14,127 nucleotides of DNA, taken from Gemmatimonadota bacterium. Its GTDB lineage: Bacteria > Gemmatimonadota > Gemmatimonadetes > Longimicrobiales > UBA6960. The notes under the pieces are model-generated. The model worked only from the letters and a program-made list of their open reading frames with translations, was not told the origin of the DNA and searched no databases. This document shows, piece by piece, positions 8,140 through 14,127 of the stretch. Where the stretch lies: NCBI GenBank assembly GCA_002712565.1, contig PAUA01000024.1, positions 9,526 to 23,652 of the forward strand. The letters are read 5' to 3'. Both the position numbers and the translations under genes were made by a program. The first letter of the stretch is position 1, and each line of letters begins with the position of its first letter.

Positions 8140-9249
8140 TTTGCGGCTCCCTGCCCGGTGGATTGCTTCAGGTAGGCCTCGATAAACGGATCGAGGTCGC
8201 CATCCATCACTTTGCTCACGTCGCCGACTTTCAATTCGGTGCGGTGATCGTTGACCATGGTATACGGTTGAAAAACGTAGGAGCGGATCTGGTTCCCCCA
8301 GCCGATCTCCGTCTTCGTCGATTCGAGCTCAGCCTTCTCCTTTTCTCGTTCTTCCAGAGCGCGCTCGTAGAGTCCGGCTTTGAGCATCTTCATGGCCGTC
8401 GCACGATTCTTGTGCTGGGACCGCTCCTGCTGGCAAGAGACCACGATTCCCGTGGGAATGTGAGTGATCCGGATCGCCGAATCCGTCTTGTTCACGTGCT
8501 GCCCGCCTGCGCCAGAGGCACGGAACGTATCGACCCGCAGATCGGAGTCGTCGATTTCGATCTCGATCGTGTCATCGACCTCAGGATATACAAACACACT
8601 CGCGAACGAAGTGTGCCGCCGCGACTGGGCATCGAAGGGCGAAATACGCACGAGGCGGTGCACTCCCTTCTCCGCCTTGAGATAACCGTAGGCGTCGTCT
8701 CCTGACACCTCCAACGTTGCGCTCTTGATCCCTGCTTCCTCTGCGGGCTGTAGGTCGAGCACGTTCACACTGTACCCATGACGCTCGGCCCACCGCATGT
8801 ACATGCGAGTCAACATCTCGGCCCAGTCCTGGGACTCCAGGCCGCCCGCACCTGGGTGCACGGTAAGCAGGGCGCCCCGATGATCGTCGGATCCCTGGAG
8901 CATCGTGCGCACCTCGAGCGCCTCGCTCCGGCGTTCGACCTCCCCGATCTCGGCGAGCCATTCCGCCTCGAGATCATCGTCCGACTCTACCTCCAGGAGC
9001 GTTCCAAGTTCAACGAGCTCCGCGGACTTCTCGTCCAGTTCTTTCCAGGGGTCAACCCAACTCTTCAGGCGATTCGACTCGACGATGACCTCGCGCGCTT
9101 GATCCTGATTATCCCAGAACCCCGAACCAGCCATCTCCTTGTCCAGCACTTCAATCCGAGCGGTCTTTCCAACGACGTCAAAGGTACCCCCGAAGGTCGG
9201 AGATACGTCCGGAGACCGCGTCCAGCCGCTGGAGTCCTTCTTTGCTCAT
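8136..9249 (-). CDS. prfB: Peptide chain release factor 2 (programmed +1 frameshift)
   Basis: RF2 recognises UAA and UGA stops and triggers peptide release. A single-frame reading gives only 337 residues from a GTG at 9149. The true start is ATG 9249, preceded by a purine-rich GAGAG. It encodes 23 residues (MSKEGLQRLDAVSGRISDLR then GYL) up to an in-frame TGA at 9180-9178. Slipping +1 there continues with DVVGKTARIEVLDKEMAG and the rest, giving about 370 residues, the normal RF2 size. In the full protein the stop-reading tripeptide SPF is at about 203-205 and the catalytic GGQ at about 248-250, almost identical to E. coli numbering (205-207, 250-252). SPF, not PxT, excludes RF1. The internal UGA is read by RF2 itself, so low RF2 favours frameshifting, the classic autoregulation. 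Confidence 0.96.
9177..9192 (-). promoter_or_regulatory. prfB programmed +1 frameshift site
   Basis: The minus strand reads CGG GGG TAC CTT TGA C. The run of five G at 9191-9187 acts as the internal Shine-Dalgarno-like stimulator, separated by one codon (TAC) from the slippery CTT, followed by the stop TGA and then C. This matches the E. coli prfB site (AGG GGG TAT CTT TGA C) in layout and spacing. The reading frames on either side join to give a full RF2. Confidence 0.95.
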
Positions 9250-9292
9250 CGTCGCCGCTCTCTCGTTATTCCGGTGTCACGTCTGTTCAACG

Positions 9293-9322
9293 CAAGAAGG
9301 GGCCGTCCGCAAGGACGACCCC
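9293..9322 (-). terminator. Candidate intrinsic terminator between the GGDEF gene and prfB
   Basis: On the minus strand GGGGTCGTCC, loop TTGC and GGACGGCCCC form a 10-bp stem with one G-U pair (9322-9299). It is followed by TTCTT, a short and interrupted T-tract. A second, smaller stem-loop (TGCCC, loop CTTTC, GGGCA; 9364-9350) lies just upstream and is followed at a distance by a TTTT run. Together they fit the end of the era-rnr-GGDEF transcript. The weak T-tract lowers confidence, and read-through or attenuation into prfB is possible. I see no strong -35/-10 pair in the remaining 50 bases before prfB. Confidence 0.5.
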
Positions 9323-9378
9323 GGGGAGAACCCCAGAAAACATATTCAGTGCCCGAAAGGGGCATCAAACTGTGATGG

Positions 9379-10335
9379 TCATGGCTGCTCGATTTCTTCT
9401 TTGAACAGCCGTCGGCGGTCCACTGCGTAGCCAGACCCTGGTAGCGACTTCGTGTAGGTCTTCATTTCCGCAGCCAACTCACTCACCTGAGCCGTGTGTG
9501 TAAATGGTTGTATCTGGTTCGTGACGACGCCGATGGAAAGTGTCATCAACGGGACTCGCCGAATGCTGCCCCGGCGGTCTCTCCCCAGAAAATAACCTGC
9601 GCGACGGTCCTCCGCCGTATACTGATACGGGATCAGTTCGTCGAACAGATAGATGATTTCATCGCAACATCCTTCAAGATGTTTCATGTTGACGATGAAA
9701 ATAAAGTCATCTCCTCCGATGTGGCCCACGAATCCATCCGGAGCAAGCCCGCGAACCACGTCCCTGAGGATCCGCGACAGCAGTAAAATTACATGATCTC
9801 CGTGGTTGTATCCGTACCGATCGTTGAACTCCTTGAAGTTGTCCAGGTCCGCGTAACACACAGCGAATTCCTCATGATTACTGAGACGGAAACCGATATT
9901 TCGCTCGATCTGGACAGTTCCTGGAAGCCGAGTCGTGGGATGCACGGAGACATCCCGTCGAGCGCGCCGGACGACCAACTCGAGACGAAGGTCTTGTTCC
10001 CGCTCCGACTGGGCTTCAGAAACCACTTCGTCGGACCCAGCCGCCAGCCAGTCGGAGGTCAGGTCAACCTGATCGGCTAGAACGAGCACCACAATCGGTA
10101 CCACTGCGGTGAACGGGTCCTTCTTCAGATCGGAGCAAAGAGCGAACGCCTCTTCAGTATCGCTCGTGCCCTCCAACACCAGACAGGAGGGGAACGCACG
10201 GTTTACGAACGCGTGCACCTCCTCGGCTCCCTCCGCCGTCTCGAGGTGAAGTTCGTGCCGTGCGCAGAACCGGGAAACTAGATCAGACCACTTTCCGGGC
10301 CACGAGCCTCTGTACACAATCGACTGTGCGGACAT
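9379..10335 (-). CDS. Pseudo-receiver plus GGDEF-like (GGDDF) domain protein
   Basis: The 318-residue cytosolic protein has two domains. Residues about 1-108 look like a response-regulator receiver fold, but the phospho-acceptor position holds Glu55 (CLVLEGTSD) and the N-terminal acidic pair and the late Lys are missing, so it is unlikely to be phosphorylated normally. Residues about 135-300 form a GGDEF-type domain: TTRLPGTVQIERNI, YADLDNFKEFNDRYGYNHGD (161-180) and GHIGGDDFIFIV (204-215). The signature is GGDDF instead of GG(D/E)EF, and no RxxD inhibitory site sits at the expected place. It may be a diguanylate cyclase with a conservative change or a non-catalytic sensor; the sequence cannot settle this. 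No signal peptide or membrane segment is visible. The start ATG has AAGGCGG just upstream (10343-10337). It lies 12 bases after rnr, so it is probably cotranscribed with era and rnr. Confidence 0.85.
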   Translation of the reverse strand: MSAQSIVYRGSWPGKWSDLVSRFCARHELHLETAEGAEEVHAFVNRAFPSCLVLEGTSDTEEAFALCSDLKKDPFTAVVPIVVLVLADQVDLTSDWLAAGSDEVVSEAQSEREQDLRLELVVRRARRDVSVHPTTRLPGTVQIERNIGFRLSNHEEFAVCYADLDNFKEFNDRYGYNHGDHVILLLSRILRDVVRGLAPDGFVGHIGGDDFIFIVNMKHLEGCCDEIIYLFDELIPYQYTAEDRRAGYFLGRDRRGSIRRVPLMTLSIGVVTNQIQPFTHTAQVSELAAEMKTYTKSLPGSGYAVDRRRLFKEEIEQP

Positions 10336-10347
10336 ACCGCCTTGCGA

Positions 10348-12495
10348 CTAGGGAGATGGAAGGTGTTTCTTCGCCCTTTTCGTCGAATCTACAATGACGA
10401 AATCGATAAAACGTTCCTCCTTATCGACCCGGGCCACCCGTATTCTCAAGCGATCCCCAAGACGGAAGGTACGGTGGGACCGTTCTCCGACCAATAGGTA
10501 TCGGTCCTGGCGGAAGATGTAATAATCGTCATTCATGCTGTTCACGTGGACCAATCCTTCCACGAATACGTCATCGAGGAGAACGAAAATCCCGAAGGAA
10601 GTGACGCCGGAAACCGTGCCGAAAAAATCGTCTCCGAGATGCCGCTCCATGTATTCGACCTTTTTAAGGTCCACGCTTTCTCTTTCGGCTGCCTCGGCGA
10701 CCCTTTCGCGTACGCTGCAACGCTCGGCTCTGTCCTTGAGACCCGGTCCCTCCCAGTGTTCCGGAACAGCGTGACCCTCGACGAGCGTGTGCACGAGAAC
10801 CCGGTGAAGCCAGAGATCCGGATACCGCCGAATAGGGGACGTGAAGTGGGTATATCCGTCTGACGCGAGTCCGTAATGGCCGAGGTTTCGGACATCGTAC
10901 CGGGCCCGGCTCATGGACCGGAGGATCACCGTCGAGACGAGTTTTTCTTCTGGCCGCCCCTCGACTTGCTTGAGGATTGCTTGCAGGTCTTTCTGCGAGA
11001 TGTTTCCCTTCGAAACACGATGGCTGAGGCGGCCCAGTAAGGTGCGCAGATCTCGCATCTTGTCCGTCGGAGGCGGCTCGTGCACTCGGTAAAGGATGGG
11101 CAACCGCTTTTGTGCGGCCTCCCGTGCCGCGATCTCGTTGGCCAGCAACATGAAGGCCTCGACCAGGCGATGGCTTTCGAGCCTCTCCACCACACGGATC
11201 GAGACGGGCTCCCCTTTTTCGCCCAGCAACACACGTCCCTCCGGAAGATCGAAGTCCAGAGAGCCACGATCCTTTCGTCTCTCGCGCAAGATTTCGGCTA
11301 GGGCCGCCAAGGCGCGAAGAGCTTCGTCCGTCTGCCGATCGATCGACTTCTTGTTGTCCAGGACGGCCTGCGCTTCTTCGTAACTCAGCTTGTGCCGGCT
11401 TCGGATTTCCGTGCGCTCGAAACGGGCCTCTCGGACGCGGCCCACAGGGTCCACGGTGACGAAGACCGACACTGCGAATCGATCAGTGTCTGGGAGCAAA
11501 GAGCAGGCATCGGTGGATAGCTCGTGGGGGAGCATCGGAATGACGCGGTCCACGAGGTAGACGCTCGTGCCCCGCTTGAACGCTTCCAGGTCCACTTCAT
11601 CATCCGGGCGCACAAAATGAGAGACGTCCGCGATATGAATGCCGACCTCCCAGGATTCGTCTTCGAGAGGCCGGATAGACAGCCCGTCATCGTGGTCCTT
11701 CGCATCCGCTGGGTCGATCGTAAATACGTGGAGGTCCCGTCGGTCCGTACGAAGCTCTCCTGGGTCCTTTCTCCGTTGAGACACGGCGTCCCGTGCCGCC
11801 GAAACGACACTCTCGGGAAAAGCCAGCGGCAACCCGTAGTCATGGATCACAGACAGGATGTCGACACCGGGATCACTCGATTTCCCGAGCACCGTTTCGA
11901 TTCGGCCCGTCGGCCCCATCTTGCCGCTACCGAACGTCGTGATGCGGGCAACTACGACATCACCCTCCGAAGCTTTCGCCTGGTCCCCCTGAGCCACCAA
12001 AATCTCGCGGGATATCCGACGATTCCGGGGGTGAACCACCCCGAAGGAACCGGACCGCCGAAAGGTGCCCACCACGGTTTCGTGCGCTCGGTCCAGTACC
12101 TTGATCACTCGGCCAACGGGGCTCCGCCCACGCGGGCGCCCCTCCACACGCACGACCACCTGATCCCCGTCCATCGCCGACTCCAGGGAGAGGCCGGGTA
12201 CGAAGACGTCTTGCCCGCCCGTGTCTGGCGCAACGAAGCCATCGCCCTTTTGCGTGATCGCAAGGCGACCCGCGACAAGGTTGGCTTTTTCGGGCACGGC
12301 GTAACGTTGCCCTTTCACACGATAGAGGCGCCCGCGCTCGAGCATGCCACGAAGGACGAGCCGAAAATCCCGAAAATTCCGGGGCGCTACGTCCATCCCT
12401 TTTGCGATTTCCTTGGCCTTTATCGGGCCCCGGCGAGAATGGCGGAGGTAGTCGAGCACCGCATCTTCCGACGGAATCTTCACCTTCCGAGGCAC
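10348..12495 (-). CDS. rnr: Ribonuclease R (3'-5' exoribonuclease, RNB family)
   Basis: RNase R degrades structured RNA, including mRNA and rRNA fragments, in the cytosol. The protein has 715 residues. In order: an N-terminal winged-helix region (about 8-65), two cold-shock OB domains (about 72-205), the RNB catalytic domain with the metal-binding cluster in IDPADAKDHDDGLSI (260-274) and the conserved YTHFTSPIRRYPDL (548-561), and a C-terminal S1 domain (about 620-703, FFGTVSGVTSFGIFVLLDD). The two cold-shock domains plus the S1 domain and the length favour RNase R over RNase II. The basic tail is short (KRAKKHLPSP) compared with the long Lys-rich tail of E. coli RNase R. The start is GTG at 12495, with GAGG just upstream inside the era stop region, 9 bases after era. 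Confidence 0.95.
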   Translation of the reverse strand: MPRKVKIPSEDAVLDYLRHSRRGPIKAKEIAKGMDVAPRNFRDFRLVLRGMLERGRLYRVKGQRYAVPEKANLVAGRLAITQKGDGFVAPDTGGQDVFVPGLSLESAMDGDQVVVRVEGRPRGRSPVGRVIKVLDRAHETVVGTFRRSGSFGVVHPRNRRISREILVAQGDQAKASEGDVVVARITTFGSGKMGPTGRIETVLGKSSDPGVDILSVIHDYGLPLAFPESVVSAARDAVSQRRKDPGELRTDRRDLHVFTIDPADAKDHDDGLSIRPLEDESWEVGIHIADVSHFVRPDDEVDLEAFKRGTSVYLVDRVIPMLPHELSTDACSLLPDTDRFAVSVFVTVDPVGRVREARFERTEIRSRHKLSYEEAQAVLDNKKSIDRQTDEALRALAALAEILRERRKDRGSLDFDLPEGRVLLGEKGEPVSIRVVERLESHRLVEAFMLLANEIAAREAAQKRLPILYRVHEPPPTDKMRDLRTLLGRLSHRVSKGNISQKDLQAILKQVEGRPEEKLVSTVILRSMSRARYDVRNLGHYGLASDGYTHFTSPIRRYPDLWLHRVLVHTLVEGHAVPEHWEGPGLKDRAERCSVRERVAEAAERESVDLKKVEYMERHLGDDFFGTVSGVTSFGIFVLLDDVFVEGLVHVNSMNDDYYIFRQDRYLLVGERSHRTFRLGDRLRIRVARVDKEERFIDFVIVDSTKRAKKHLPSP

Positions 12496-12504
12496 GTAAA
12501 CGCC

Positions 12505-13452
12505 TCAGTTGCCGTCATTGCCGGACTTCCCCACGGGTACTCTAAAGCCGAAACGACCGAGGTCCTTTTCCCTCCGTCGCCACTTCGGGCGTAGCTTGAC
12601 TCGGAGTTCGAGGTAAACCCGTCGTCCGATGAATTCCTCGATTTTCTCGCGAGACGAACGACCCAACTCTCGGATCGCCGCCCCCTTGTCCCCGACCAGG
12701 ATCCCCTTCTGCGAGTTTCTTTCCACGAAGAGATTCACCTTGATATAGACGGGGTCTTGGTCCTCACGAAACTCGTCGACCGCCGCGAAGACCGAGTACG
12801 GTACCTCCTCCCGGAATTGCTCGAAGACCGTCTCCCGGATGAACTCCGCAACGAAGAATCGGACTGGAGCGGCCGCGATGTCATCCGGTGGATAGAGGAA
12901 GGGCCCTTCTGGGAGAGCCTCAGTAATCTCCGACCAGAGCGCCTCCACTCCCGGACCGTGGAGGGCCGAAATCCCACGTGCTTCACAATGGAGTTCGGAG
13001 CTGGCCCATTCGGAGATTCTGGCGATCTCGTCTGGCTCGGCTTCGTCAATCTTATTGATTACCACAAGCAAGTGAGCAGTCGACAGTGAGAGTGCCTCAA
13101 CTATGGCCTTTTTTTCGGCTTCGTGAAGTGGATCGGTTGCATCCACGAGAAGAACAATGACGTCTCCCTCCCGTACCGCGTCCAAAGCCTCCTCGAGCAT
13201 GGAATGCTGAAAAAGATCCTTGGCCAGGAGAAGGCCTGGGGTGTCGAGGAAAATAGCCTGGATGTGACCCGTAGTGTGGATACCCGTAATACGTTGCCAT
13301 GTGGTCTGAGCCTTGGCGGTGACGATGCTGAGTTTCTGCCCAATTAAGCGATTCATGAGTGTGGATTTGCCCGCGTTGGGGCGGCCGAGGAGGGTGACAT
13401 ACCCCGTGCGGGTTGGCGCATTCGCGTCGGAGGGGGGCGTTTCGAGAGTCAT
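12505..13452 (-). CDS. era: GTPase Era, 30S ribosome-assembly factor
   Basis: Era binds GTP and the 3' end of 16S rRNA during small-subunit maturation. With ATG at 13452 the protein has 315 residues, close to the usual 300. G motifs (same numbering): GRPNAGKS (23-30), DTPG (70-73), NKID (133-136) and SAL (162-164). A C-terminal KH domain contains RNSQKGILVGDKGAAIRELG (245-264) and ends in the typical LRVKLRPKWRRREKDLGRFGF. The reading frame stays open 30 codons further to another ATG at 13542. That extension starts MAPCPPQHADAS and resembles no Era N-terminus, so I reject it. The chosen start has only a distant purine-rich GGAGAG. rnr follows 9 bases downstream, so the two RNA-handling genes are probably coupled. 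Confidence 0.95.
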   Translation of the reverse strand: MTLETPPSDANAPTRTGYVTLLGRPNAGKSTLMNRLIGQKLSIVTAKAQTTWQRITGIHTTGHIQAIFLDTPGLLLAKDLFQHSMLEEALDAVREGDVIVLLVDATDPLHEAEKKAIVEALSLSTAHLLVVINKIDEAEPDEIARISEWASSELHCEARGISALHGPGVEALWSEITEALPEGPFLYPPDDIAAAPVRFFVAEFIRETVFEQFREEVPYSVFAAVDEFREDQDPVYIKVNLFVERNSQKGILVGDKGAAIRELGRSSREKIEEFIGRRVYLELRVKLRPKWRRREKDLGRFGFRVPVGKSGNDGN

Positions 13453-13796
13453 GGACGAAAGATCACACTCTCCGGGAGCGTGGGGCAATCCAGGGAACTT
13501 GTGAGCGGAAGCGTCGGCGTGTTGGGGGGGGCACGGTGCCATAACCGACAGCCTGAAGCGCGGGGAGAAACTTCACGCAGGTCCTGGGACAGGAGACGGT
13601 GCAGCCCGATCAAGGGCTACCGTACCGCGAGCGGGTCATGCCCGAGCTCCAGACCGGGACGTTTCGGATCGTCGGCAGGATCGTCGCTCGAGATCCCGCA
13701 CTCGCGGATACCACGGTCATTATGCAGCGTGTGTGTTTAAGGCGATTGAACCGTGGAACTAGGCTCGGCGGACCTCCCCAGAAGAGGGGAACTAGT
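13453..13796 (-). other. Intergenic leader of era without a convincing gene
   Basis: This stretch of about 340 bp separates the rhomboid gene from era. On the minus strand I see a possible 7-bp hairpin (GTAGCCC, loop TTGATC, GGGCTGC; 13620-13601), a small TCCTG/CAGGA hairpin near 13590, a run of eight C (13524-13531) and a CATAAT hexamer at 13724-13719 that could be a -10 box without a good -35 partner. It may therefore hold the promoter and a long structured 5' leader for era-rnr-GGDEF. No tRNA, SRP RNA or recognisable riboswitch core could be built, and open frames here look like noise. Confidence 0.4.
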
Positions 13797-13798
13797 TC
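13756..13798 (-). repeat. Inverted repeat with inner hairpin at the 3' end of the rhomboid gene
   Basis: GAACTAG (13756-13762) pairs with CTAGTTC (13792-13798), the latter reaching into the rhomboid stop codon. Inside it CCCC (13776-13779) and GGGG (13786-13789) form a second stem. The right arm is also part of a perfect 10-base palindrome GAACTAGTTC (13789-13798). No T-run follows, so it may be a factor-dependent terminator or an mRNA-end stabiliser. Chance is possible. Confidence 0.4.
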
Positions 13799-14127
13799 AA
13801 ATCCAGGCGGTTGCTGGTTTCGTCTTACGGAACAAGAAAACCAGACCGAGTCCAGCGAAGAGCCCACCGAGGTGCGCCGCGTAGGCGATACCTCCGCCGT
13901 CCCCTGCTGCTGCAGCTCCCAGGCCCAGGAACTGCATAGCGATCCATATCCCGAGAAATACCCAAGCTGGGATGGGCATGATGCGGATGAAATAGAAGAA
14001 CACGACAAGCGTTTTGATACGCGCCTTCGGGTACAGAATGAAATACGCGCCCATGATTCCACTAATCGCGCCTGATGCACCAACCATCGGGATGCTCGAA
14101 TCAGGCGACATAAAGGTGTGAGCGCCA
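13797..14127 (-). CDS. Rhomboid-family intramembrane serine protease, C-terminal part (runs off right edge)
   Basis: Rhomboids cut transmembrane helices inside the membrane with a Ser-His dyad. The visible C-terminal 109 residues carry the catalytic serine motif GASGAISGIMGAY and the histidine helix AYAAHLGGLFAGLGLVFLF. Hydrophobic segments lie between them (TLVVFFYFIRIMPIPAWVFLGIWIAMQFLGLG). The frame stays open to the window edge (GAHTF before the first Met), so the start and the N-terminal membrane helices are outside. The protein ends soon after the last helix (RKTKPATAWI) without an extra domain. Both catalytic residues are present, so activity is plausible; the substrate is unknown. It is probably the last gene of a separate upstream unit, given the 344-bp gap to era. 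Confidence 0.9.
   Translation of the reverse strand, partial: GAHTFMSPDSSIPMVGASGAISGIMGAYFILYPKARIKTLVVFFYFIRIMPIPAWVFLGIWIAMQFLGLGAAAAGDGGGIAYAAHLGGLFAGLGLVFLFRKTKPATAWI

Noticed and set aside
9258..9292. TTGAAC and TAACGA as a -35/-10 pair before prfB
   Set aside because: The spacing is 16 but the -10 matches the consensus at only two positions, so I do not call a promoter.
11524..12594. Long plus-strand open frame (356 codons) opposite rnr
   Set aside because: It mirrors the RNase R coding sequence and crosses into era; its translation resembles no family and has no credible ribosome binding site.
13453..13542. N-terminal extension of Era from the ATG at 13542
   Set aside because: The 30 extra residues are Pro/His/Ala-rich, unlike any Era N-terminus, while ATG 13452 gives a normal length.
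13725..13752. GGTTCAATC on the minus strand, resembling a tRNA T-loop
   Set aside because: The flanking bases do not form a T-stem and no cloverleaf can be built around it.
13785..13812. GTTCAAATCC on the plus strand, resembling a tRNA T-loop
   Set aside because: The flanking bases (ACTAG and CCAGG) do not pair and no acceptor stem or anticodon arm fits; it is the end of the rhomboid coding sequence.
13599..14075. Plus-strand open frame (158 codons) across the era leader and the rhomboid gene
   Set aside because: It overlaps the catalytic part of the rhomboid gene in antisense and its translation shows no domain; the first 45 codons alone are not convincing.

Overview
Every gene I can support in this window lies on the minus strand, so transcription runs from the right edge to the left edge. 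The DNA is moderately GC-rich. Neighbouring genes are packed with gaps of a few bases or with 4-base stop/start overlaps. The content points to a diderm (Gram-negative-type) bacterium that is not a proteobacterium: it carries an outer-membrane BamA and a LolCD-type lipoprotein exporter together with the McsA-McsB-ClpC arginine-phosphorylation and proteolysis set best known from Firmicutes. Gemmatimonadota or a related phylum is my best guess. That placement is inference from gene content, not from a phylogeny.

Right part (14127 to about 9380): the 3' end of a rhomboid-family intramembrane protease enters from the right edge. A gap of about 340 bp without a convincing gene follows, holding several potential stem-loops. 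Then come era (ribosome-maturation GTPase), rnr (RNase R) and a small protein with a receiver-like N-terminal domain and a GGDEF-like C-terminal domain. These last three are only 9 and 12 bases apart and probably form one transcript. Two stem-loops at 9299-9364 separate this group from the next.

Left part (9249 to 1): a tightly linked run of eight genes, prfB - lysS - lolC/E - lolD - mcsA - mcsB - clpC - bamA. Most junctions overlap (GTGA or ATGA), which suggests one translationally coupled operon. prfB contains the programmed +1 frameshift site (CTT TGA C after a G-run), so the real protein is about 370 residues and not the shorter piece that a simple ORF call gives. bamA starts with GTG inside the clpC stop and runs off the left edge.

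How the genes fit together: era, rnr, prfB and lysS serve ribosome assembly, RNA decay and translation. lolC/E, lolD and bamA build the outer membrane (lipoprotein release and beta-barrel insertion). McsA activates McsB, McsB phosphorylates arginines on damaged proteins, and ClpC recognises phospho-arginine and unfolds clients for ClpP. No ctsR, clpP or phospho-arginine phosphatase gene is in the window. The most interesting points are the arginine-phosphorylation operon sitting inside an outer-membrane biogenesis operon, a Cys in place of Arg in the probable phospho-arginine-sensing motif of McsB, and a GGDEF protein with an altered signature (GGDDF) and a receiver domain lacking its phosphorylation site.
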